This document shows positions 46,827-57,720 of a stretch of 64,000 bases of DNA, piece after piece. The number at the start of each line of letters is the position of its first letter. The first letter of the stretch is position 1. The position numbers and the translations under genes are program-made. The DNA is taken from the NCBI GenBank assembly GCA_905331475.1, contig CAJNYU010004374.1, positions 1 through 64,000 on the forward strand. The letters run 5' to 3'. The stretch comes from Rotaria socialis. Its lineage: Eukaryota > Rotifera > Eurotatoria > Philodinida > Philodinidae. The notes beneath the pieces were generated by a model. It was not told where the DNA came from and did not search any database. It was given only the letters and a program-made list of their open reading frames with translations.

Positions 46827-47801
46827 ATGCAAAAAATTCTGTTTACAATCATTTTTTTACTGATCATATCAGTTCATCGATCAGAACAGCAAGGCCAAAA
46901 TGCCATCCATACATTATTTGGTGATAGAAATAAAACTGATGTTGTTTATTACGGATATGTTGATTTGGATAAATCTGAATATACTATATTAAATACATTA
47001 AATGTTGACGATGTTGGGAATCCTCGTCAACGAAAATATCAAATTTTACCGCTGACTTACGATCCTACAAATGATATTGCATTTATGGCAGCACCGAATA
47101 ATCAAAATCAAACCATATTAAGTGTACTGAATGCAACCACTGGTGTTCTTTTACACGCATTCAGTTCAATTCCTAATCGAATTATTTCTCTTCAATATGA
47201 TATATTTAATAAAAAATTGTTTGCCCATACTGAAGCAAATGTTGACAATGTAACACACATTGTAGAAATCGACACAAATACTGGAAGTTTTAAACAAATT
47301 TTAGGTGAAATATCTGGAGCTAAACCAACTGATATATGCAGTTATTGTCCAATTTGCAGAAAATATTTTTTTGTCATGATCGAAAATGACCATTTTACAT
47401 ATCTGGCTGTTAATACTACTGATGGCGGTGGAATTAGTTGGCGAGTACCAATAAATTTTGCTCCTCTTAATATCAGATTTAATTATAAAACATTTATAAT
47501 GTATGCTGCTTTTGTAAATCAAACAGATCGAATAACTTCACAAATTGGAATACTAGATAGAACAGTAGGTGGCATTAGTAAAGTTGTTGGAACTATATCT
47601 AGCCGAGAAAATTTATTAGTCACTCGATTTTCGGCTTTTGACATAGCTACAAGCACATATTATATATCGGATGTAATGAGAATTCCCTTTTCGCGTGGAA
47701 TATCATCACTTAATGTCAACACCTCAGAAACAAAGCGAGTTACTTTACCAGAGAATAATTACAATTCCTATGCATGGTTTATTAAACAATTCGTTCAATA
47801 A
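46827..47801 (+). CDS. Secreted protein, probable beta-propeller-like
   Basis: No family is recognised with confidence. The chosen start (46827) gives 324 residues with a clear signal peptide (MQKILFTIIFLLIISVHRSE). An in-frame ATG at 46713 would bury it behind 38 polar residues. The mature part contains many N-x-T/S sites (NKT, NQT, NAT, NVT, NTT, NQT, NTS), so it is probably glycosylated. Repeated short units of the form 'I-x-S-L-Q-Y-D', 'D-I-F-N-K-K-L-F', 'H-I-V-E-I-D-T-N-T-G' and 'I-G-I-L-D-R-T-V-G-G' suggest a WD/NHL-like propeller of about five blades. One close cysteine pair (CSYCPIC) lies mid-protein. No membrane anchor or propeptide is evident. The gene has no introns. The role is unknown. 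Confidence 0.6.
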   Translation: MQKILFTIIFLLIISVHRSEQQGQNAIHTLFGDRNKTDVVYYGYVDLDKSEYTILNTLNVDDVGNPRQRKYQILPLTYDPTNDIAFMAAPNNQNQTILSVLNATTGVLLHAFSSIPNRIISLQYDIFNKKLFAHTEANVDNVTHIVEIDTNTGSFKQILGEISGAKPTDICSYCPICRKYFFVMIENDHFTYLAVNTTDGGGISWRVPINFAPLNIRFNYKTFIMYAAFVNQTDRITSQIGILDRTVGGISKVVGTISSRENLLVTRFSAFDIATSTYYISDVMRIPFSRGISSLNVNTSETKRVTLPENNYNSYAWFIKQFVQ

Positions 47802-48101
47802 AATGAAACGCCTTCCGGTTTTATTTGATTTTTAGAAATTTTTCGAATTAAAAATAAATTCAATATACTTTCTTTTCTCTTGTTTAAATATGTATTAGAA
47901 TTATCATGCAAATCATTGATAAACATTTGAAATTGTATATTAAATCGTCCTATTTGAAAACATAATACTGCCCCTTGGAAATACATATCGTATCAATAGC
48001 AATTGAGTCATATCAGTGAGTCTTTTCATTCCAAAATTTCGACAACATATTCAAACTGTCGCCCAGTAGATATTATGTAGACTAAGAGATTAAGGATTCG
48101 G

Positions 48102-49728
48102 TTAAATCTTATCAGGTGTATCTTCGTCTTTAACTAGAATGCCGTAAGGGCGAACGGCATTCGGATCAACGACACGCCAAATAAGACCGGTCGAAGTGGG
48201 CACATGATGAGTAGTGAATTTTCCTGGCTGTACACGACACATAAAAACAACTCGAAATGTTTTGTTCGTTCTATCTGGTAGTTGTACATAGAACGGTCTC
48301 GTATACTGCGGATGGGCGCCCCCGTCACAATGAGTTGTCAAATAGATTCCCGGTTGATCCATAGTTGGTCCCATTTGTTCCACTGCTTCTTGTCTCACGA
48401 AATCATTTTCAGCCGCATTTACTATGAGACCATTGGAAGCAACTCCGCTTATTTTCCTTGAATCTGTTCCATGGAAGGCAACTGGCCATTCGCCTTTGCC
48501 ATTGGTAGAACCAAGCCAAACAGCATCATCTGGATACTTTTGATCAACTTTGAGTGCATGACGATACCAACCAATTGGCAAATAGTAAGTGTAACCACCA
48601 CGATGTTGAGACTCAGGCATGCCTGACTTTCTATAGTCCATATTATAGGCTGGAGCGAAATCGCTCGGTCTCAGCTGTAGATATGATAGCATAGGCGCCC
48701 ATGAGTATGGATATTCCGCTGGTTTAATATAATGAAGTATAGCATTTTCTTCAAAGCCTAAACGAGCTCGTTCCTGAAATAATGTTTTGTTTTAGTTTTT
48801 GTCAGATCTATAGCCCACGATATGAATAGCTCACCTGAAAATCGTCAGCCATTTGTTTGGTTTCTTTCTGATTAGGACTTGTGAGACCAAAGTGAACAAT
48901 CGTTGTATTAGGCGTTTCGACTGATTTCTCAACAGAAAATACTCGAACATAATCCTCAGGAATATTTAATTTTCGAGCAATTGCTTGAGTAAAGTTTAAT
49001 AGGAAATCTTTCATAGTATCGTTCGATTTAGCAAGATTTTTATCATAGTCGAGATGTACAAGAACGGAAAATCCCGCCGTTGGAATATTGTTCGTCGGCA
49101 GTAAATGAGCACTGCCTAAATTAGCTACTCCACAGGCAGTTCGATAAGCACTCTCGTCGAAGGGTAGCTCACCGTTAGTAAAGCTCAAATCGGCACCGAA
49201 TTGTTGAGCGAAAGCATCAAGCATTAATATGAGCGTTTCGGTAGAATTTTCATCTACATTAATTGGTTGCTGACGGAAGTTGTTCGATTGTCCAGTAGCC
49301 ATTCTATAGCGGGCCACAGTGTTAAATGGGCGTTGATCAACAGTATCCGATGGATAGACAATGCCTTTCAATGCTTCTTGCTCATCGTCTGCATCAAACC
49401 ATGAAGGTGCCATTTTGAGTTTCGTTTTATCATGTCCAATATTCATTTTCGTGATGTTTGGTCTAAGCTCTGTGCCGAGTTTTACACATGGTACTACGGT
49501 AGCACTGGTGGGTGGCTCGATGACTGGACGCGTATAAGCCTTGCGAAGTTTCTGATTACGCTTTCGAATTAATTCGTTAATGCGTTCATTCAATTCTTCA
49601 ATGCGTTTACTGATAGTATTACTATTACCTGTACCTCGATTGTTAGATTTGATTACAAGCGCATCACGTTCTTCTGTCAACTGTTTGATAACTTTATTGA
49701 AATCATTGACATTATTCAGATTGTCCAT
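48102..49728 (-). CDS. Two-exon protein with ART/PARP-like C-terminal region
   Basis: Exons 48835-49728 and 48102-48773 flank a 61-bp intron and give 521 residues. The N-terminal about 65 residues form a charged coiled coil (TEERDALV..., RIEELNERINELIRKRNQ). A middle alpha/beta region follows (about 150-300), with NIPEDYVRVFSVEKS and HFGLTSPNQKETKQMADDFQ. The C-terminal part contains WPVAFHGTDSRKI, later PGIYLTTHCDGGAHPQYTRP, then FRVVFMCRVQPGKF. 'FHGT' followed 40-60 residues later by 'GIYLT' is how the His and Tyr of the PARP/ADP-ribosyltransferase fold appear, where they hold NAD+. I cannot place the third (Glu-type) residue, so activity is uncertain. There is no signal peptide, so it is probably cytosolic. 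Both exons are intact. It may belong to an expanded rotifer family. Confidence 0.6.
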
Positions 49729-51170
49729 TGCTCAAACCAACAATAATTCGTATCTGTTGCTGTTCTAGAAAAGACAAACGAGAAATTATATTTCTTATGG
49801 CAGAAAAGTAGATATGTTCGAAATATATATTTTGTCGACATTTAAACTACCATTCGTATTGGTATACTTTTCTGCTCACAAAAGCATTGAATAAAAAAAC
49901 TGGCAAACGACAAATAACGTTTGAAGTTTTTCTTTTCGTAATTTTAATATGATTACGCATAATAGTAAAATTATTGAAATGTCTACTTCCAGATTTCACT
50001 CGCTGACTGTTGAAAAATCCAAGTCAACAGAAAAAATATCATGATAATATAAAAACAAGTTGCCTATACTGTTTCAGTTTTTTAAACTTTAAAAAATACA
50101 GAGTATAAGACAGTATGGGCATGAATAATTTCGAACACGGCTACTAACCATCGACTTGTAACAAAAAGAAACAGTCGCACCTGTAACTATTCATCAAGTA
50201 TTTACACGAAATATATTTTTTTCTGTTGATTGAAGAAAGAGAAAGTATTCACACTTTCTTTATTTGTGAAAATTTGAAATAAACGAAAAAGCAACTGTAT
50301 ACATATGTCTGTCATTCTTACTTAAAGAGTTTAAAGAAACTAAATTTTATGGTAGTTATACTTTATCCCTTTTGGCTTATAACATTATGAGGTTGGTTAA
50401 TAAGTTTACTTACATTTAGTTCAGCATTATAGAGCGGATTTTTTTTGCCACCATTATTATGCAAAGATATTTGATAAGCAAACGAGTCTCTTCGCATTGA
50501 AATAAAATCACCGTTTTGATTTTTTGCATTTTACAATGCTTCTCGTGCACTGCTACTCTTTGTCAAAGAAAAGCAAATATAAATTGAAGCAGCGTAAATG
50601 AGTTTTGAATCTCTTTCATATACTAAATCGATTCAGATGCTGAGTTACTCACATAAATTCAGGTACACAAGCTACACGTTAGCATTATCTTGTCCCTGTG
50701 TATATTGATTTTTTTGACTGACTACTTGTTAATACTTTCTCACAGAAGTTGTGGCTTCGTAATCGAAGTCGATCAAGTAAATGATATCCACTTAGTAAAT
50801 CTTTCTAACATTTAATTTAACATTTATGGTGCCAAGAAGTTTCAAAAAATAACATTGCAATAATTGAATTTCGCACTTATACGGCTTGCTCTACGTTCGC
50901 TATCAATCTAAATCAATTAGCGGCTCGATGATGGGCTTCAAATAAGTTCAGAACGGATTACAAATTTATATTGAAAAAACGATTTTCATATTTAGGTCTT
51001 GATTAAGTGGAACTATCATTGTGTATATTTTGATGATCGATGGTAAAAGCAAGCTTAAAGAAAAAAATGATTTAGCATATAACTCTATTAAGTACATGTC
51101 GTGCTCTCATACATAATCGTTTCATTTAGTCAGTTTCTTTGTTGAATAACTGGTCATCATACAAATGTTT
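49729..51170. other. Intergenic, no gene seen
   Basis: AT-rich; it holds the upstream region of the ART-like gene. No repeat or RNA is supported. Confidence 0.45.
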
Positions 51171-51172
51171 TT

Positions 51173-51941
51173 TTATGCAATTGCTCTTCTCGTTATTCTT
51201 CCATAAATTTCCACAAGCGTTTTCTTAAGTCCACTGCGATAAGTTGCTGATATTAACATATAAGCATAGACGCTTACACATTGATAAGAACTATAGATGA
51301 GAAATGCAATTGCTGGGATTAATAATTCTATTTTCCGCGTATCACGAACTTTTCGTGAGTTTATTGTAATCGTAGGATACAATTTAACTTCGAAAAGAGT
51401 TAGAGTTGTAATTAAAAAACCAAACAATTTGTATGCGTAGCATGTGTGCGAATTGATGATTCATACACTGCGTCTCTGTTTGTTGTGCTGTTCCAATACA
51501 TTTTTTAAGATTTTGATGAGTTAGAGCGCCAAAAATTGAAATATTAGCAGCTTTTATTGAACTCCATTGTCATCGACGCACATCCCGACTTGTCGAACAA
51601 TAGTGATCAGCAGATGCTAAGCATAACATCAGTATTGACACGGTAGTAAAGACAGTTTGGAGATAAGTGGAAATTTTACATAGAATAAGTTTTGATCTAC
51701 TAAAATATCTATTGTGTGAAACATCAAAGATAATAGATACAAGATTAGTTAATAGTGTAAATGAATTAGTAATATCACCTGCGAGTAAATAGAATAAACA
51801 TGGATTAGCTTTCAATTTAGTACTAAACATTAGAGCATTAATCGAGTTATCGATTAAACCGAAAATGAGCAGTAAAAAAGAACCGTAAAGCCATAATTGA
51901 TTGGTTGCAAACTTCAATGTTTCAATCTTGTTTTGTTGCAT
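51173..51941 (-). pseudogene. Rhodopsin-like GPCR pseudogene, TM4-5 deleted
   Basis: The 5' part (51570-51941) encodes TM1 to TM3, ending in LCLASADHYCSTSRD, where the E/D-R-Y motif is changed to ADHY. A TGA follows. The same frame continues as QWSSIKAANISIF, the usual entry to TM4, but jumps directly to GALTHQNLKK...NHQFAHML, which looks like the third intracellular loop. A different frame (51173-51427) then gives a TM6-TM7 region ending in TYRSGLKKTLVEIYGRI, the typical helix 8. So TM4 and TM5 are missing, there is a nonsense codon and a frameshift lies near 51430. It is clearly non-functional. It is a second member of the receptor family found at 7817-8359. Confidence 0.7.
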
Positions 51942-52712
51942 GTTTGAAATCTATTGGAAAGTTTAGAAAATGAATAGGTCCCTGAAAATGAAATTTTTGT
52001 TTCTGATTTCACAAAAAATGCCATCTGGATTTATTTTTATGTCTGTCTAGATTGAATGAGTCAATGATAAATTTATCAATAGGATATTGTATTTATTTGC
52101 TTCTATTAAACATTATTATTAATGTTTTGATCTAATCATCGACTATATTTGAGAGACAAATGGTTAATATTTGTACAAAATACTAGCAGTATCCAACGAT
52201 TGAACAATAGAAACTCTTAATCTGCCGAGGAATTGCCAGTGCCATTGTGATAATTCCTAGAGGAAATGACAATCAACCATTGGCTCCCTCACAGTTCCAA
52301 CAATCGCGAAACTGGCGATATTGCTTTTTAAATAATTTGTGCACGGAACTATTGATTCGCACAATTTTGCAGATGAGAATGAGTGTAAAAACAAAAATGA
52401 TCGCGAATATTCCATATTTTTACCATTAATATGCAAGAAGCTGTAGAGGAACTGAGGAGGAATTCCTAATTCTCAGTCTTTGACACCCCTCTTTTTTGTT
52501 TAACCACTGCAATTCTGCACAAAAACCATGACTCAGTGGTGATGATTTATCAGCGTCTGAGTCACCCTGTCGGTTGCACAATTACTTGTTTTTCTTTCTT
52601 TCGTTCTCTCATCTGTGATTGCTTGAAACGAGAAAAGATTATAAAGTGTTGAGAAATTATTATATATACGACGCAATAAAGAACACATTACATTCATTCC
52701 TCAAAATTTTCT
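51942..52712. other. Intergenic, promoter of DUF4139 gene
   Basis: No gene is seen. A TATATA box-like sequence (about 52662-52668) lies about 45 bp before the start codon at 52713, so it may mark the promoter with a very short leader. Confidence 0.4.
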
Positions 52713-54636
52713 ATGGCAGAAACAACTACAATTAGCGCGTCGGTTGCGCCATTAATAACGCAAAAGCTACCAGTCGTTCGCTTTAATATCGATCTGCAAT
52801 GTCCTATTCAATATGTCACTGTCTACAACGATCGGGCAGAAGTCACACGAATTCTACGACATCATTTTGATGTTGAAGGTACATATGAACTTGTGCTCGA
52901 TGGGTTTTCTACATTTGTAGATGAAACATCGTTGCATGTCAGTGGTGGAACAGGTAAATCATGCACCATCCTCGAAGTATCGTATCAAACACGACATGAA
53001 GATATCGCTCCACCATCAGATTTGTCATCTCTCGATCAACTTCAAAATCAACTTGAAAACATTCTCACTGAAATCGAGACACATAAACGTGAATTAGCAC
53101 GACTCGTCAAGCAACGCGCTTGGCTCGATGGACGTTCTACCAAATTAATGAATCAAGATGGGCCGTGTACGAGTAGTGATCTGGATAATATGCAACAATT
53201 CCTCGAGTTCTATCACAAAACACTATTGATACTCGACGATCAGTCAGCAGGTGAAGAAGACGAAATTAAGAAATTGAATGATCGTCAAGAAGCTTTGAAA
53301 TCTCAAATCAATCAACACGGTGCCACAGCTGAAGTGAATCGACGAAAAACATGTCGAGAAATGACGATCACAGTTCATGTCGCTGATGGTCAAATTGATG
53401 TAGCACTCGAAGTATCCTATTTGATTGGTAACTGTTCTTGGACTGCTAGCTATGATGTTCGTGTAAGTAGTGTCGAAGCAAATCGACAACGAACACAACT
53501 TACTTACTATGGAATAATTGTAAGTATTCGATTTCAGTGAGAATATATCTAGGTATGAATCTCATACATACGTATTTAGGTCAACAGAAGTCAAGAAAAC
53601 TGGCATGATGCAAATTTCTCGTTGTCTACTGCAACACCATCGTTGGGCGGAACTCCACCGAAATTGAGTACACTCAAAATCGATTATTACAAACCATCGC
53701 CGCCAACTTATCACAGACCTACCCGTAAAATTCAAGCAGTTGTTATGGATCGAGGTGAATCTTTGGATGCAATTGAGTTACAATGTGCGAGTTTATACTC
53801 GAAACGCTCGAAAGGTGCATTCAGGTCATTTCGTGGTAAATCATCGCTTAACTATGACCCCACCATTGAAGAAAACAATGAAGCTGCAGAAACTCAAGTC
53901 AATGTTCTCACTTCTACAACTGAAGCCAGTATGTCTAGTACGAGTTTTGTCATTCCTCGTCGATCAACAATCGATTCTGATGTCAGTATTCTAATTACAC
54001 AGTGATCTCGAATACTAATGTAATCTTTCGTTTTTTTTCTAGGGAAAACCGCACAAGGTCACCATCGGTGTTCTAGATCTCACTTCAACATTTACATACA
54101 CTGTTGTGCCAAAGTTGTCGCTTCATGCCTTCCTCAAAGCATCAACAATAAATACATCCGATAAACAACTTCTAGCGGGACCAGTGTCTGTGTTTATGGA
54201 TAATAATTTTATTACACACAGTTCGATCGAAAATGTTTGCATTGGTGATACATTTGATCTACCACTTGGTACAGATGCTAGTGTCAAAGTCGAATACAAA
54301 CCAGTAAAGAAAATGGTCGACAAACAAGGTTTCATTTCAAAAGTGCACCATGAAACGATTCGTCATGAGACTCATATTGTTAACACCAAAGCCACTGAGA
54401 CGACGGTGTTTGTCTACGAACAAATACCTCTATCTTCAGATGAGAAGATCAAAGTGAAATTGATCACACCAGATATAAGACAAAAAGAACTCGCACGTAA
54501 CTGCACAGTAACAATGAACGATAAGAACAATTTAGAATGGAAATGTGTTTTGCAATCACACGGTGAATATCGATTTCCGTTAGAATATCTGATGGAATGG
54601 CCAGTAGAGAAACGTGTGGAATTCAAGGAAGAATAG
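52713..54636 (+). CDS. F37C4.5-like DUF4139/DUF4140 protein
   Basis: Three exons (52713-53519, 53580-53981, 54043-54636) join in frame to 600 residues. The N-terminal DUF4140 region begins PIQYVTVYNDRAEVTRILRH and runs to about residue 125. A coiled coil follows (LDQLQNQLENILTEIETHKR). Then comes the DUF4139 beta-rich domain with SYLIGNCSWTASYDVRV, ENWHDANFSLSTATP, and C-terminal KATETTVFVYEQIPLSSDEKI and LEWKCVL.SHGEYRFPLEY. Proteins of this family (nematode F37C4.5, bacterial and fungal relatives) have no established biochemical role. A Ser/Thr-rich insert at 53750-53980 separates the two halves of DUF4139. There is no signal peptide or membrane segment. The gene is intact. Confidence 0.88.
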
Positions 54637-56267
54637 AAACTAACTTCTTAGGGCATTTTTATTGTAATAGTACAACATTTAATTTTGTTTTCATATTCAA
54701 AATACAGTTATACTTGAAAATTGTTAGCTCTATCTAGTATTATACTGATAGATTCAAATTATTCATTTGCACTGAAGAAAATATCGTTACTATATATATA
54801 TGAGTCAGTTGCAACTTTATTGTACGGTTGATGAAAAAAAATGAAAGTTACTTTAGAGAAAATCTAGGTAATACATATTGTTCTCCATCATTTTCTGAGT
54901 AGGCCGGTAAAATTTCCCAACTACCCGATGTAAAATCACCGAGATATTCAAGCCCAAAGTCCAACTTTTCCTGTGTAAAATTTAGTGCAGAAGAACGTTT
55001 TCAAATTAACGCAAAGACATCCATATTGCGTATTAATCGATAACTCTCAGGGATTTCTATCTATCTCACCAAATACGAGTCGTTTGAACTGAACTAATGG
55101 GTCACAGAACCTAACAACGCACAGGCGAATTTTCGTGGTAGAACGCAGAAGTATCGCTTTTTTTCGTTTATTTATCTGCAAATCTTGCTCAGCGTGGTCT
55201 CAGGAGTCAAATTGATATATAATAAGACTAATTTTGGCCAAAAGTCGCTCGAAAATCAGTGCAAGAAATCTGGAGCTACAAAAATCTGGAGCTACATTTT
55301 GACGTATAATGTAAATTTCTTCTAAGGTTTAAAAGCTGTATGGCTGAAACTTTGTGTGGTTATAGAACGTTTTGTATACTATATGGGGTGAAAGTTTGAG
55401 AGAAATCGGACCAGTACTTCAGGAGTTATTAACTAAACCATTTTTGAAATCTGGAGCTACAAAGTGAGTGAAAACAAGCTTTTTTCATTTTTTTTAGTTT
55501 AAAAAAAAGATTCTTTTCAAAAACATTTGGCTGTTCCAGACAGCTTTTTTATGCTCTATCTTTCGGCAAGATCACTTTTTCAAAAATCAGTTTCCTTAGT
55601 TTGAGAGAAACAATTTTCATCTGGAGCTACATTTGTGTGTAAAAGTATTACCATAATAAACGATCACAAAGAGAAAATTAAATAAATAAATGAGTCATAG
55701 GTTTAGATAGCTTGAAACGTGCTATCTAATTTTTCTTTTAGTGCTCTTTCTTTCCTTGAAAAATCAGTTTTTTCTTAGATGAGTCATCGCAAAATGTATT
55801 TTATTTTACTTTCGATGTAAGTATCTCGACAGATTGACGAGCTAGAGACTTCAAATTTCTATGGTAGTATAGGCATGGATTAAGCAGCAAAACAAAATAA
55901 ATTGAAAATCTGTTCTCTAGAACCGGAGTTGTGATTAAAACACTTCTATATTCCAATCGTACAATAAAGTTGCAATTCACTCATATATCTAAAAAATGAG
56001 ACATAATATTTAATGCATACTCTTTTTTGGGTCGGTATGGATGTGAGTATTGGTATGAGTTAAAAGGAGACCCTCGCTGGCACCACATCAAGAAAGTTGA
56101 TGTTGGCGATGGCACTGCTAAAAAATTGTTAACACTTCTTACTTAGTCATATACGTATGTCAGTATAGTAGTTTTCGGATTGAATTATCATGAAGATTTT
56201 TGAAAAATATTTTATGAACAAATTGGACCAAATAATCAAATTGTTCTTGAAGATACTAATAATATTT
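54637..56267. other. Intergenic with CTGGAGCTACA repeats
   Basis: Five copies of CTGGAGCTACA lie between 55260 and 55640 (near 55270, 55288, 55450 and 55620 among others), within longer AT-rich sequence. This looks like an old dispersed repeat. A GGTCGGTATGGATGTGAG tract near 56030-56060 resembles a decayed telomere-like repeat. No gene. Confidence 0.45.
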
Positions 56268-57134
56268 TAGCCCCCCCCCCCCCCCTCAAAGGTCGATTTT
56301 CGCCAAAGAAAGTCCAAATCGGCTGAAATTTTCAGGATATGTTGGGACTATATCAGATAGTCTACGATAAAAATTTCAGTCCGAAATATGCAAGTTTAAG
56401 GGAGTTATACGGTGAACAGTGGCTAAAAATGGCCCATTTGGCCTCCTAGACTTTTTGCCTTCAACTATATTTTTTCGAAATTTTTTTTACCATTCGATAG
56501 AGCATGCAAAGATGTAGGGCATGAGGTTCTTCGATTTTTTTTAAAGTCCATCTATAAGCCGAAAAATTTTGCACAAGCAAAAATCCTTCAAAAAAGGTCA
56601 AAAAATTGCATGCAAATTTTGTAGGCGACCTTTTTTGGACATAAAAAAATTTTTTTCAAAAATCGAAGAACCTCATGCCCTGCGTCTTTGCATGCTCTAT
56701 CGAATGGTAAAAAAAAATTTTCGAAAAAACATAGTTGAAGGCAAAAAGTCTAGGATGCGCGTTGGAAAAACATAGTTTTGAGAAAAACGCAAAAACATTT
56801 TTTTGCTGTTTTTTTAATTTTTTGCAATTTTCACGCGTTTTTTGAGGAAACTGACCTAATTTGACCTACGTAACTTTAAATTCTGCACACGCTGAGCGCT
56901 TAATTAATTCTGAATTAATTAATCAGTAATTAGAGATCAAAAACCTAATTATACTGCCGTTTTTGACATGGAGGACCTATCAAAGATCATTAAAAATTTC
57001 GGTCAAAAAATGGTCTTTGAAAAAAAAACTATAGTGATTCTGAAAGAGCAGAACATGGGCTATCACTCCATGGTGTTATCTCAATTTTCAATGTTTTGAT
57101 GAAAATCGACTGTTTTGGAGGGGGGGGGGCTTAA
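56268..57134. mobile_element. Poly-C-ended foldback element, about 870 bp
   Basis: The left end is TTTTAGCCCCCC..CCTCAAAGGTCGATTTTCGCC. The right end, inverted, is TTTAAGCCCCCCCCCCTCCA, then AAACAGTCGATTTTCATC. Inside is a second inverted pair of about 95 bp: 56445-56541 (TAGACTTTTTGCCTTCAACT ... CATGAGGTTCTTCGATTTTT) and 56655-56752. A plus-strand 68-residue frame (56569-56775) lies inside the palindrome and is not a gene. This is a non-autonomous element of unknown superfamily; the target duplication is unclear. Confidence 0.6.
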
Positions 57135-57555
57135 ATTCATATGAAATACTCAATGTATTTGATAAACAAGATAAATTTAACACTGTTTGCTATGTGAAAT
57201 GCAATCTGCAAGAACCGTTGAATAGAGACCTGTGAGGAACGCCTAGAACCCGATGATTATGACTCCGATGGAAATATCAGTAACATTTTGTTATAATATC
57301 TATGTACTATTGCTCTGTTACATTTCTAGGAAATTCTGTTAGAAAGAATGATCCAAAACTAGGTAGAATAAAATAATCTCTACATGATTATCAAGAATTA
57401 TTGGATCGTGTTTCATATTTCAATTGTACAAGGATTTTCCTAAAAACATTTCTTCTTGTATTATGTTTGTCTTTTGTTGTTGATAGCCTGGTGTGAGAGA
57501 AACTCGAATAGCTGAAAACGATCGTGGTGAAATATATACATTCTTTAATATAATC
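57135..57555. other. Intergenic, no gene seen
   Basis: AT-rich flank of the poly-C-ended element with nothing recognisable. Confidence 0.4.
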
Positions 57556-57720
57556 CTATTCAAAATAATCTTCACTTAATATTATGTATTTCACATCGAT
57601 TGGCTCATCTTTTTGAACTTGTTGTCGTATATTTCCATCATGTGTTACTTGTTCTACATCGGGTTGATTTGTGTGCATGATGACGTGACGTTTCATTATC
57701 TGTTGTACTGTAGATCGTTC
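57556..57720 (-). pseudogene. Orphan terminal coding fragment
   Basis: A 54-codon open stretch ending in a stop. It is charged and coding-like (begins ERSTVQQIMKRHVIMHTNQP, ends IDVKYIILSEDYFE). No upstream exon with a matching acceptor was found and no family is recognised. It is probably a remnant of a gene broken by rearrangement. Confidence 0.3.

Noticed and set aside
56569..56775. 68-residue basic frame
   Set aside because: It lies within the inner palindrome of the poly-C-ended element.
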